The translations under genes were made by a program, and so were the position numbers. Below are positions 23,678 to 33,300 of a DNA stretch of 64,000 bases, piece after piece. Within the stretch, counting starts at the first letter, position 1. Every line of letters starts with the position of its first letter. Source of the stretch: an uncultured Bacteroidales bacterium. GTDB taxonomy: Bacteria; Bacteroidota; Bacteroidia; Bacteroidales; P3. Location of the stretch: NCBI GenBank assembly GCA_946183915.1, contig CAMHDJ010000009.1, positions 1-64,000 on the forward strand. Reading direction: 5' to 3'. The notes below the pieces were generated by a model that was not told the origin of the DNA, searched no databases, and was given only the letters and a program-made list of their open reading frames with translations.

Positions 23678-25984
23678 CTATTGTTCCAACACTTCCATGA
23701 TGGCCTTGGCAGCCTTGCGTCCGGCCCCCATGGCAAGGATCACCGTGGCGGCACCGCTGACGGCATCGCCGCCGGCAAAGATATACTTGCGACTGGTCTG
23801 GCCGTTCTCGTCGGCCTTGATGCCGCCCCAGGGCTCGCAGTCGAGACCCGGGGTCGAGGTGCGGATGAGGGGGTTGGGGCTGGTGCCGAGGGCGGCCACG
23901 ACGGTGTCGGCCTCCAGGTCGGTCTCGCTTCCCTCGATGGGTGCAAAGCGGCGACGTCCGGAGGCGTCGGGTTCGCCCATCTCCATGCGCACGCAGCGCA
24001 GGGCCCGCACCGTGCCGTCCTCGTTGCCGAGGATCTCGAGCGGGGCGGTCTGGAACATGAACTGCACCCCTTCTTCCATGGCGTGGTGCACCTCCTCGCG
24101 GCGGGCCGGCATGTCCTGCTCGCCACGGCGGTAGACCACCGTCACCTCGCTGCCCAGGCGCAAGGCCGTACGAGCGGCATCCATGGCCACGTTGCCGCCA
24201 CCGACAACGACGACCTTGCGGCCCAGATAGATGGGCGTGTCGTAGTGCTCGTCGTAGCCATGCATGAGGTTGGTGCGCGTCAGCAGCTCGTTGGCCGACA
24301 CCACACCGATCAGCGTCTCGCCCTTGACACCCATGAACTTGGGCAGGCCGGCGCCCGATGCGATGTAGACGGCGTCGTACTCCATGTCGTCCATCAGCTG
24401 GTCGATGGTGATACTCTTGCCGATGATGACGTTGGTGCGTATCTCGACGCCGAGGCGGCGCAGGTTCTCGATCTCGGGTTCGACGACGCGCTGCTTGGGC
24501 AGTCGGAACTCCGGAATGCCGTAGACCAGCACACCGCCGGCATGGTGAAGCGCCTCGAAGACAGTGACTTGATAGCCATGCTTGGCCAGGTCGCCGGCAC
24601 AGGTGAGGCCCGAAGGGCCACTGCCGATCACGGCCACCTTGCGCCCCGCGGGGTAGCACTGGCTCTGCGGCTTCGACTGGGCGCGGTGGTTGTCGGCCAC
24701 AAAGCGCTCCAAGGCCCCGATGGCGATGGGCTCATGCTTGGCACCCATCACGCAACTGCCCTCGCACTGAGTCTCTTGCGGGCAGACACGCCCACAGACG
24801 GCCGGCAGGGCCGAGTCGTGGGCGATGGTGATGTAGGCCTGGTTGAAGTTCTCCTCGCGTATGTTCTGGATGAACTTCGGGATGTTGATGCCCACGGGGC
24901 AGGCCTCGACGCAGCGGGGTTTCTTGCACTGCAGGCAGCGCGAAGCCTCGACGAGGGCCTGGTGTTCGGTGAGGCCGAAGCTGACCTCGTCGAAGTTGTG
25001 CGCGCGCACCTTGGGGTCCTGCTCGCGGGGTTTCTGGCGCTGTCCGGCCTCGGCCAGGGCGTTGTCGACGGCCGGGGCCAGGTTGCACTGGTGGCCGCTC
25101 TCGGCGGTGGCTATGCGGTAGCGTCGGGCGTCGGGGGTCTTCAGCTTGCGGGCCGCCTCGTCGAAGTCGACCATGTGCCCGTCGAACTCGGGGCCGTCGA
25201 CGCAGCAGAACTTCACCTCGTCGCCCACCCTCACGCGGCAGGCGCCGCACATGCCCGTGCCGTCGACCATCATGCAGTTGAGGCTGACGATGGTGGGCAG
25301 GTTGTATTTCTTGGTGGTGAGGCTGACGAACTTCATCATCGGCAGGGGTCCGATGGCCACGCAGTGGCTGTAGGCCACCCCGTTGGAGCACAGCTGGTCC
25401 ACCTTGGCGGTGACCAGGCCCTGCTCGCCGTAGGAGCCGTCGTCGGTCATGATGTGCAAGTTGTGGCACACGGCGCGCAGCTCGTCCTCGTAGAAGAGGA
25501 GGTCCTTCGAGCGGGCGCCGATGATGACGTCGGTCGGGATGCCCTGACGGAAGGCCCATTTCACCTGCGGGAAGACCGGCGCAATGCCCACGCCGCCAGC
25601 CACAAAGAGCAGTCGCGTGAGGGGGTTGGGGGCCGTGCCGTCGAGGGGCTGCAGGGCCGCGGAGCCGTGCTGCTGCTGCGACTCCCACATGGCGATCAGT
25701 TCGCTCGGGCGCCCCAGGGGGCCCACGATGGTGTAGAGGTCGTCGCCCTCCTGCATGGCCGCCAGCTGGCGCGTGGTCTCGCCCACCACCTGGAAGACAA
25801 TCACGATCGACTGCCGCTGGTAGACGATATCGCTGATCGTGAGCGGTATGCGTTCACCCTGCTCCGAGGGGATGACGATGACGAACTGTCCAGGCTTGCC
25901 GCTGAGCGAGATCCACGGGGCGTGGATCTCCATGCGGTAGATGTCGTGGCTGTTGAGGAGCCGCTTGCTGAGTATCTCGTACAT
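23678..25984 (-). CDS. Fused NfnAB/SudAB-type flavin iron-sulfur oxidoreductase
   Basis: The 768-residue protein joins two subunits that are separate in many bacteria. Residues 1 to about 280 are a ferredoxin-NADP reductase-like (SudB/NfnA, PyrK-like) domain with ISLSGKPGQFVIVIP and a [2Fe-2S] cluster region (GTGMCGACRV ... FCCVDGPEF). The rest is a GltD-like part with two [4Fe-4S] motifs (CLQCKKPRCVEACP about 350-365, and CGRVCPQETQCEG). It has FAD and NAD(P) Rossmann sites (VIGSGPSGLTCAG about 450, VVVVGGGNVAMDAARTA about 590). Such fusions are usually annotated as NADPH-dependent glutamate synthase/DHODB fusions. They may carry out electron-bifurcating transhydrogenation or sulfide/polysulfide chemistry. 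It ends 7 bases before the TonB receptor gene. Confidence 0.88.
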   Translation of the reverse strand: MYEILSKRLLNSHDIYRMEIHAPWISLSGKPGQFVIVIPSEQGERIPLTISDIVYQRQSIVIVFQVVGETTRQLAAMQEGDDLYTIVGPLGRPSELIAMWESQQQHGSAALQPLDGTAPNPLTRLLFVAGGVGIAPVFPQVKWAFRQGIPTDVIIGARSKDLLFYEDELRAVCHNLHIMTDDGSYGEQGLVTAKVDQLCSNGVAYSHCVAIGPLPMMKFVSLTTKKYNLPTIVSLNCMMVDGTGMCGACRVRVGDEVKFCCVDGPEFDGHMVDFDEAARKLKTPDARRYRIATAESGHQCNLAPAVDNALAEAGQRQKPREQDPKVRAHNFDEVSFGLTEHQALVEASRCLQCKKPRCVEACPVGINIPKFIQNIREENFNQAYITIAHDSALPAVCGRVCPQETQCEGSCVMGAKHEPIAIGALERFVADNHRAQSKPQSQCYPAGRKVAVIGSGPSGLTCAGDLAKHGYQVTVFEALHHAGGVLVYGIPEFRLPKQRVVEPEIENLRRLGVEIRTNVIIGKSITIDQLMDDMEYDAVYIASGAGLPKFMGVKGETLIGVVSANELLTRTNLMHGYDEHYDTPIYLGRKVVVVGGGNVAMDAARTALRLGSEVTVVYRRGEQDMPARREEVHHAMEEGVQFMFQTAPLEILGNEDGTVRALRCVRMEMGEPDASGRRRFAPIEGSETDLEADTVVAALGTSPNPLIRTSTPGLDCEPWGGIKADENGQTSRKYIFAGGDAVSGAATVILAMGAGRKAAKAIMEVLEQ

Positions 25985-26074
25985 AATATTTATATATTTT
26001 CACCTTGTAACGGACGGCCGTCGTTTTTATTGTGCGAAAAGGTGCGGCGGGAGCAAATAAAAATTCCGCGCCCC

Positions 26075-26139
26075 CGCCCGGCCACCCGTCCCGCAGCGGC
26101 CGGGCGGAGGGTATTATATTCTTCTAAAGAAGAATATAA
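26075..26139. other. Two hairpins in the 25985-26344 gap
   Basis: CGCCCGGCC/GGCCGGGCG (26075-26083 with 26097-26105) is followed by a perfect AT-rich stem TTATATTCTTC-TAAA-GAAGAATATAA (26114-26139). They lie between the M28 gene (minus, ending 26345) and the oxidoreductase gene. They may end M28 transcription, although there is no clear T-tract. Confidence 0.5.
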
Positions 26140-26156
26140 ATTCCCGCGGGCCACAC

Positions 26157-26277
26157 GGGGAGTGACGCTAGGGTAACTGTAGGGGAACCCTAGGGTAATT
26201 CTAGGGTAACTATAGGATGACTCCCTGATGACACCCTGACAACGCCCTGATGACGCCCCGATGGCTGCCGGTTGCGG
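26157..26277. repeat. 11-bp period repeats, 10-11 diverged units
   Basis: Units start every 11 bases: CTAGGGTAACT (26168), GTAGGGGAACC (26179), CTAGGGTAATT (26190), CTAGGGTAACT (26201), ATAGGATGACT (26212), CCCTGATGACA (26223), CCCTGACAACG (26234), CCCTGATGACG (26245), CCCCGATGGCT (26256). The sequence drifts along the array but the phase never slips. Confidence 0.85.
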
Positions 26278-26344
26278 GGTGCAAAAAGAGATCGATTCAA
26301 GATTGCAGAGAGCTTGTTTCCAGCGTCTTGGCAGGCTGTCACCC

Positions 26345-27226
26345 TCAGGGCATCTGCTCGAGGAGGGCGCGGATGAGGGTGAGGTGGCGGTGGTAGTGGC
26401 CGAGGCCGCAGCCGTCGCAGGTGTCGTCGGGGCTGTGGTAGCCGCCGTAGGGGCCGCCGAGGGTGTAGATGAAGAGGGCCGGACAGTGGGCGCTGAGGTA
26501 CCAGTGGTCGCTGTTGGGGGCGTTGGCGCGGCGGCCGATGCGGGGTGTGAGGCCCAGGCGGTCGTTGACGGCCTGCAGCAGGTCGACGAAGGGGCGGGTC
26601 TCGTCGCTGTCGGCGTTGACCACCATCAGCCCCTCGTCGCCACCGCAGAAGAGGTCGAGATTGAGCAGGAGCTTCACCTTGTGGAAGTCGATCAGGGGGC
26701 TGTCGGCGAAGTGTCGGCTGCCGACGAGGCCGGCTTCCTCGCCGCCGAAGAGGAGGAAGACGTAGGTGTAGCGCTGCGGCAGGCGGCGGTCGGCGGCGGC
26801 CATGCGTACCAGGTCCATGACGGCGGCCGTGCCGCTGGCGTTGTCGTGGGCGCCGAAGAAGACGGTGTCGCCGTTCATGCCCAGGTGCTCGTAGTGGGCG
26901 GTGAAGACGACCATCGTGTCGGTGGCGCCGGGCAGGTAGCCGACGACGTTCTGCGAGCGGTAGCCGGCGCGGACGATGGGGGGCCGCGTGCGGGTCTGCG
27001 GGAAGCGGAAATACTGGTAGTAGTCGTCGCCCAGGGGCCTCAGGCCGAGGGCTTTCATCTCGGCGCGGAGGTAGGCAGCGGCGATGGAGTCGCCGCTGCG
27101 CTGCATGCCGCGGCCGTACATGCCGGGGGCCGTCAGGTCGCGGATCAGGCGGCGGGCGTAGAGGCTGTCCTGCGCGCCGGCGGCCAGCGGCAGCAGGAGC
27201 AGGACGAGGAGGAGGGTCTTTCTCAT
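26345..27226 (-). CDS. Secreted M28-family zinc aminopeptidase
   Basis: The 293-residue protein starts at ATG 27226 rather than the upstream in-frame GTG. The signal peptide is LLLVLLLLPLAAGA. The M28 metal and catalytic residues are in order: VVFTAHYEHLG (His), FGAHDNASGTAAV (Asp bridging two zincs), LFGGEEAGLVGS (catalytic Glu and ligand Glu), LLLNLDL (Asp) and YHSPDDT (His). It removes N-terminal residues from peptides in the periplasm or outside the cell. There is no T9SS tail. It is a single gene flanked by the 11-bp repeats and a divergent Omp28-like gene. Confidence 0.9.
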   Translation of the reverse strand: MRKTLLLVLLLLPLAAGAQDSLYARRLIRDLTAPGMYGRGMQRSGDSIAAAYLRAEMKALGLRPLGDDYYQYFRFPQTRTRPPIVRAGYRSQNVVGYLPGATDTMVVFTAHYEHLGMNGDTVFFGAHDNASGTAAVMDLVRMAAADRRLPQRYTYVFLLFGGEEAGLVGSRHFADSPLIDFHKVKLLLNLDLFCGGDEGLMVVNADSDETRPFVDLLQAVNDRLGLTPRIGRRANAPNSDHWYLSAHCPALFIYTLGGPYGGYHSPDDTCDGCGLGHYHRHLTLIRALLEQMP

Positions 27227-27318
27227 GCCCACCTTAACGGAAAAAAGCGTTTTTTATTTGCAGGGGGTGATATTTTTTGGCCGCACACCGCACCTAACAC
27301 TATAAAAAGTGATATCAG

Positions 27319-28905
27319 ATGAAGAAAACGATCCTCCCCCTGGCCATCTGCATGATGGCCGCCACGCTGCAGGGCCAGACGGTCTTCAGCGAAGATTTCG
27401 AACAGGTTACGGTGGTCAACGAAGTGGGGCCGCTGCCCGACGGCTGGACGATGTATGCCGACAACCTGACCAACCAGAGCAGCTTCGCCATCTTCGGTTC
27501 GGGCTGGGTCGTCTCCCAGGTCGAGACCGCTAACCAGGCGGCGGCCACGGTCTCCTACGTCACCTCGAGCGCCGACTGCGACCGCTGGCTGCTGACGCCG
27601 GCCATCGCCGTGCCCGAGGGCGACTTCAGGCTGAAGTTCCGCGCCTTCGTCAACGAGACCTCCCCGGCGGAGCGGCTGCGTGTGGCCCTCTCGACCGGCG
27701 GCAACGCCAAGGAGGACTTCACCGTCACCCTGCGCGACATCACCTTCAACGGCAGCGCCGGCACCACGGCCGGATGGAACAACATCGAGCTGCCGCTGGG
27801 CGACTATGCCGGACAGAGCGTCCGCATCGCCTTCGTCAACCACGGCAACGGCCAGTTCATCTTCGTCGACGACGTGCGCATCAACGCCACGACCGACAAC
27901 TACCACATGGCGCTCATGGAGACCTTCACGTCGCAGTACTGCGCCCAGTGCCCGCAAGGCCACACCTACGAGGAGGGCGCCTACGAGGGCCTCGAGGAGC
28001 GCGTGGCATGGGTGTCGCACCATGCCGGCTTCCAGAACGACGCTTTCACCGTCGGCGCCTCGACCCAGCTCGAGACGCTCTACGGCACCTCCACCTACGC
28101 CCCTGCCATCATGTTCGACCGCGACCGGATGTACAGCACCGCCTCCGACCCGGGACCGGTTCACTACGTGGGCGACTCCTACTCCATGCACCAGCAGCTC
28201 TCGCGAGCCACCTCGGAGCAGGACAACATCGTGCTCGGCTTCACCTCCATCGACTACGACCCCGCCACCCGTAGGCTGCAGGCCACCGTCGACGGCTACT
28301 TCATCCAGGACCACGCCATCGACCAGCCGCGCCTGACGGTCTACCTGCTGGAGGACAGCCTGATAGCCTTCCAGTCCTACGGCACCGGCAACCACAACGA
28401 CTACCGCCACGACCACGTGCTGCGGGCCTGCCTGACCGACGCCTGGGGCGACAGCGCCCCCTTCGGCTCGACCGCCGCCGGCGCCACCTTCACGAAAAGC
28501 ATCGAGTACACGCTGCCGGCCGGCTGGCGCGCCGAGAAGTGCCAGCTGGTGGCCTTCGTCAGCAACCATGGCAGCTCGATCAACGACCGGCGCGTGCACA
28601 ACAGCACCAAGAGCGGCGCCATCGGCACCGACACGGGTCGCCCGCTGGGCATCGACGAGGTCGGGGCTGCCGTCGAGACCCGTGTCTACCCCACCCCGGC
28701 CAGCGAGCGCGTCAGCATCGGCGCCGACACCACGATCCGCGCCTACCGCCTGGTCGACCAGACCGGCCGCTGCCTGATGCAGCACCAGGGCCTGGCGGCC
28801 GACCTCCTAGAGCTGGAGGTGAACCGCCTCGGCACGGGCCTCTATTTCGTCCACCTGCTGACCGACCGCGGCCCCGTCACCGCCCGTGTGGCTGTGGTCC
28901 GATAA
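27319..28905 (+). CDS. Omp28-like secreted protein with T9SS type A sorting domain
   Basis: The 528-residue protein has a signal peptide ending LQGQ. The N-terminal jelly-roll (choice-of-anchor J-like) domain shows VFSEDFEQVTVVNEVGPLPDGW and CDRWLLTPAIAVPEGDF. An Omp28-like thioredoxin-related domain has a CxxC-type motif (TFTSQYCAQCPQGHTYEEGA) and STYAPAIMFDRDRM. The final 80 residues form a type A sorting domain (VYPTPASERVSIGADTTIRA ... LGTGLYFVHLLTDRG). It should be exported to the cell surface through T9SS. The CAQC pair could be redox-active or structural. Confidence 0.85.
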   Translation: MKKTILPLAICMMAATLQGQTVFSEDFEQVTVVNEVGPLPDGWTMYADNLTNQSSFAIFGSGWVVSQVETANQAAATVSYVTSSADCDRWLLTPAIAVPEGDFRLKFRAFVNETSPAERLRVALSTGGNAKEDFTVTLRDITFNGSAGTTAGWNNIELPLGDYAGQSVRIAFVNHGNGQFIFVDDVRINATTDNYHMALMETFTSQYCAQCPQGHTYEEGAYEGLEERVAWVSHHAGFQNDAFTVGASTQLETLYGTSTYAPAIMFDRDRMYSTASDPGPVHYVGDSYSMHQQLSRATSEQDNIVLGFTSIDYDPATRRLQATVDGYFIQDHAIDQPRLTVYLLEDSLIAFQSYGTGNHNDYRHDHVLRACLTDAWGDSAPFGSTAAGATFTKSIEYTLPAGWRAEKCQLVAFVSNHGSSINDRRVHNSTKSGAIGTDTGRPLGIDEVGAAVETRVYPTPASERVSIGADTTIRAYRLVDQTGRCLMQHQGLAADLLELEVNRLGTGLYFVHLLTDRGPVTARVAVVR

Positions 28906-28956
28906 ACTATTTTCACACTGACAGACAGGGCTATAGACCCTGTGGAGAAAAATAAT

Positions 28957-28988
28957 TTTGGTCAAGTGACGAAACTTTAGTACTTTTG
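28957..28988 (+). promoter_or_regulatory. Promoter for the SRP RNA
   Basis: TTTG (28957-28960), a 20-nt spacer and TACTTTTG (28981-28988). Transcription would start near 28995, about 38 nt before the mature RNA. Confidence 0.75.
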
Positions 28989-29032
28989 CACCCGCAAAAC
29001 CTAGGAAAAAAGTATAAAGAGACATATACCAT

Positions 29033-29136
29033 AGGGCAAGTCTTATACGGCCAGCTCCCATTGAATCCCCCAGGGTAGGAATACAGCAAGGGTGTTTGGT
29101 TGTAGCGGCGCGATATAAACAGCTTGCCCTTTTTTT
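29033..29136 (+). ncRNA. ffs: Signal recognition particle RNA (small bacterial type, 4.5S)
   Basis: The closing stem GGGCAAG (29034-29040) with CTTGCCC (29123-29129) is followed by a seven-T terminator. The apical domain reads GAATCCCCCAGG, then stem GTA-GGAA-TAC with the conserved GGAA tetraloop, then AGCAAGGGTG. This matches the Ffh-binding helix 8 with its asymmetric AGCA internal loop, and it is the strongest evidence. The size of about 100 nt fits the small class without an Alu domain. The RNA pairs with Ffh to target nascent membrane and secreted proteins. It lies directly before prfB, whose leader may be read through its terminator. Confidence 0.9.
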
Positions 29137-29144
29137 GTTTGATT

Positions 29145-30257
29145 ATGACCAACCAAGAGCAGATAAAAGACCTCATACAACGCAAAGAGGCACTGAAGAA
29201 ATACCTTGACATCGACGGGCTGCAGGCCTGGATAGCCGAAGAAGAGAAGAAGACCGAGGCCGCCGACTTCTGGAACGATCCCAAGGAGGCGCAGAAGGTC
29301 GTCAAGGGCATCAACGGCAAGAAGATCTGGGTCACCGCCTACCACGACGTGGACACCGCCTGTGGCGACCTGGAGGTGATGGGCGAATTCTTCGAGGCCG
29401 GCGACGCCAGCGAGGAGGAACTCCAGGCCCAGATAGCCCTCACGCAGAAGAAAGTCGAGGAGCTGGAGTTCAAGAACATGCTCCGCAACGACAGCGACCG
29501 TCTGGACGCCGTGCTCTCCATCAACGCCGGCGCCGGCGGCGTCGAAGCCCAGGACTGGGCCGAGATGCTCATGCGCATGTACATCCGCTACGCCGAGACC
29601 CACGGCTACAAGGTGGTCATCTCCAACTCGCTCGACGGCGACGGTGCCGGCATCAAGAGCTGCACCCTCCAGATCGAGGGCGACTTCGCCTACGGATACC
29701 TCAAGAGCGAGACCGGCGTGCACCGCCTGGTGCGCGTCAGCCCCTTCAACGCCCAGGGCAAACGCATGACCTCCTTCACCAGCGTCAGCGTCACCCCCCT
29801 GGTCGACGACTCCATCGAGGTGGTGGTCGACATGAGCCGCCTCAGCTGGGACACCTTCCGCTCCGGCGGCGCCGGCGGACAGAACGTCAACAAGGTGGAG
29901 AGCGGTGTGCGCCTGCGCTACCAGTACAAGGATCCCTACACCGGCGTTGAAGAGGAGATCCTCATCGAGAACACCGAGACCCGCGACCAGCCAAAGAACA
30001 AAGAGAACGCCATGCGCCTGCTCCGCTCGCAGCTTTATGACCGCGAACTGAAGCACCGCATGGAGGAGAAGGACAAGATCAAAGCCAACCAGAAGAAGAT
30101 CGAATGGGGCTCGCAGATCCGCTCCTACGTGATGGACGACCGCCGTGTGAAGGACCACCGCACCGGCTACCAGACCTCCGACGTGGCCGGCGTCATGGAC
30201 GGCCACATCGACGAGTTCATCAAGGCCTACCTGATGGAGTTCGGCGCCGAAGGGTGA
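29145..30257 (+). CDS. prfB: Peptide chain release factor 2
   Basis: The 370-residue protein recognises UGA and UAA stop codons. It has the RF2 codon-recognition tripeptide SPF (VRVSPFNAQGKRM) and the peptidyl hydrolase motif GGQ (SGGAGGQNVNKVESG). ATG 29145 is chosen because the TTG start at 29124 lies in the SRP RNA terminator. Most bacterial prfB genes need a +1 programmed frameshift near codon 25 (CTT TGA). Here the corresponding place reads TAC CTT GAC in frame, so the regulatory frameshift is absent. Confidence 0.96.
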   Translation: MTNQEQIKDLIQRKEALKKYLDIDGLQAWIAEEEKKTEAADFWNDPKEAQKVVKGINGKKIWVTAYHDVDTACGDLEVMGEFFEAGDASEEELQAQIALTQKKVEELEFKNMLRNDSDRLDAVLSINAGAGGVEAQDWAEMLMRMYIRYAETHGYKVVISNSLDGDGAGIKSCTLQIEGDFAYGYLKSETGVHRLVRVSPFNAQGKRMTSFTSVSVTPLVDDSIEVVVDMSRLSWDTFRSGGAGGQNVNKVESGVRLRYQYKDPYTGVEEEILIENTETRDQPKNKENAMRLLRSQLYDRELKHRMEEKDKIKANQKKIEWGSQIRSYVMDDRRVKDHRTGYQTSDVAGVMDGHIDEFIKAYLMEFGAEG

Positions 30258-30335
30258 CCGGGTGAGCATGTCGCCGGCATGCAGGAGATTTTCAGCCAGA
30301 ATCCAATATAAATTCAGAATCTTAACATTCAAAAA

Positions 30336-33300
30336 ATGAAAACAAATACCCCTCCCACAACCATCGGGGCACAGGTCCGGTCTCAAGGAGCATGTATTAG
30401 CCTACGGAAAATAAGTTTCCGAGGCTTTATCTTGGCCGCCGTCCTGCTCTTCTCACCGGCTCTGCAAGCGCAGACTGACATCACCAGCTTGTCGGATATC
30501 ACCTCGGCCAGCGGCAACTACCGACTGAACGCCGACATCGACGCCTCGGGTTTCGGCGGTTTTTCGTTCACCAACTTCAGGGGCACCCTCGACGGAGGCT
30601 ACCATACTATCAGCGGCCTCACCGTTCCGCTTTTCAACACCCTCAACGGAGCCACAGTGAAGAACCTGCGGCTGGACAACGTGAGCATCAACCGTACGGG
30701 CGCCAATGCCGACGCCGGCGCCGTGTGCGTCACCGCTACGGGCAGCACCAAGGTGTACAACTGCGGTGTGCTGGCCTCGACAGCCTCCTCGGTTCAGGGC
30801 ACACGCTATGTAGGTGGCTTGGTAGGCACCATTGCCGCAGACAGCAGAGTGCGCGTGGTGAACTGCTACAACTACGCCACCGTCACTGGCGGCACCTACG
30901 CCGCCGGCATCGTGGGCCGCAACCAGGGCGACGTCAGTGGCACCACGACGGTCAACACCACCGGCGTGCGCATAGCCATGTGCATGATGTACGGCAACAT
31001 GACTACCGGCACCAACCGCTCGCCCGTCTACGGCGGCAACCACACGAACAACGTGCAGAAGCTGACGGAGTACAACTACTACCGCTCGCGCGCCAACCTC
31101 ACCTATACGGCCTACAACGACCAGCTGGCCATCGACAAGGACGCCTTCCTGACGCGGTTCCCATTCTACCGACACATTCTGAACACACACCGCGAGATGG
31201 CGGCCTACTTCCTCTTCGGCGACCACAGCGCCGCCCACGTGGCAGAGATAGGCCACTGGGTGCTCAAGCCCGAGGTGGCCCCCTACCCCATCATCGAGCC
31301 GTGGCCGAGCGGTACGCACCGCACCACGCAGGACATCCAGAACAACCTGCCCGCCACCACGGCCGACTATGCCGGCAAGCTCATCGACAGCATGGGCACC
31401 AACGGCTACCTGACGGTGAACTACACCATTGGCGGCACCACAGGCAGCGTCAGCCTGCCCATCACCGACATGGACACCGCGCGCTACGACTTCACGTGGG
31501 GTAAGGTGGTGCTGCCGTTCGCCAACGAGTTCGACGGCTGGACACGCGACTACAGCAAGATCTGCACCGGCTGGAAGATTACCTCCGTCACCAAGGACGG
31601 CACCGCCTACACCACCTTCAACATACCCGCCGGCGAGCCCTACAACTTCGCCGACCGCGACAACCCGCAGAAGGACATCTACGACGTCACCAACAACCCC
31701 TACATCTTCGCCCAGGGCGGCAACTACATTGTGCCCTACGGCGTGACGGCCATCAGCATCGAGGCCAACCTGGCCAACGCCTTCTACCTGAGCGACGCCT
31801 ATGCCGACTTCGGCTACAACAACGAATACGGCGGGCAGACCAACCTGGGCTGGCAGATGCCCACCACCTACCACAACCGCACGGTCTACACCAACCTCAA
31901 CACCCTGGTGGGCGCCCTGAGCAACAGCACCAACCCCCACAGCCAGGCCATCGTGCTGGTGGGCAACTACCACTACAACCAAAAAGTCCTCGACGGTGTG
32001 CGTTTCAACGCCGCCAAAGCCGTCACCATCATGAGCGTGGACGAGGACCGGAACCAGGAGCCCGACTACGGCTGGTACTCCTACCACACCACCGACCGTT
32101 CGGCGATACCTCCCATACGCTTCGACTTTGTGCCCAACATCGGCATGGGTATGGCCGAGCGCGTCAACGGGTCCACCCCCTATCCCACCATCGGCATCTG
32201 GCACGGCAGAGGCTGGTTTGAGCTGACCGAGACCTGCGTGAGCTTCATGAGCGAGTGCGAAATCAACGACGGCGCCTTTACCAACAACGACAACGGCCAC
32301 GGCAACAACCGCTGGATAGCCAACAGCGGCTACTTCATCCAGATTGTCCGTGCCCGAAGCGGCAACGCCAACAAGTTGAGCTACGAGCAGATTGGCGGCA
32401 ACGCCTACGTGGAGGAACTCTACCCCGGCTCGCACACCGACAATAAGCTCGTTACCACCATCAGGCCCATCCTCGTCACCGGCGGCGAGATTGAGGAGTG
32501 CTACATGACCGGCTACCGCGCCGGGAGCACGGCTACCGGCGGAAACATCTGGTTCTGGGGTGCCGGCGGCAAGATGCACAAGTGGCTCGGCGCCTACATG
32601 GAGAACCCCACCACCAGTGGCGTCAACGTCACCGCCAAGGTGGACCACGCCGTCATAGGCCGCTTCTTCGGTGGCGGCACCTCGCCCAGCGCCCGCATCA
32701 CCGGCAACATCGACATCACGATGAACAACAGCCTGGTGGACTTCTACTGCGGCGGCCCGGAATTCGGCGACATGGCCGCGGGCAAGACCGTCACCACCCA
32801 CGCCACCAACAGCACCTTCGGCGTCTACTACGGCGCCGGCTTCGGCGGCACCTCCATCACCTACAACCGCGAGGGCAACAACACCGGCGTCAACTTCGGC
32901 AACAGCATTGACTTCCCCATCGCCTTCGGGACGACCTACAAACGCCTGACGAACAACGCCAACTACGGCATCGGCAGCTGCTACAAGTTCGAGTTCATCC
33001 TCTACTCCGGCGGCAGCGGCACGGGTGTGGCGCGTTCCTACACGGGCTATGCCAAATTCGACCTTGCCACCACAGGCAACGTGACCAACGTGCTGAACGG
33101 CTGCACGGTGCTCACCAACTTCTACGGTGCCGGCTGCCAGGGCAAGGTGAGCGGAGACGTCACGTCCACCCTCACCGACTGCACCGTCCTCGGCAATGCC
33201 TACGGCGCCGGCTTCAAGGCCACCGCCAACACCCTCGACGTCTACCCCAGCACCGAGCCTGCCAAGTCCCGCTACACCAAAGAGACGGGCCTCTTCAGCG

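Noticed and set aside
21670-26176. Very long plus-strand frames (676 and 852 codons) opposite the TonB receptor and oxidoreductase genes
   Set aside because: They are antisense shadows produced by GC-rich codon usage. Their translations are Val/Gly/His-rich without domains, and the minus-strand genes have clear motifs.
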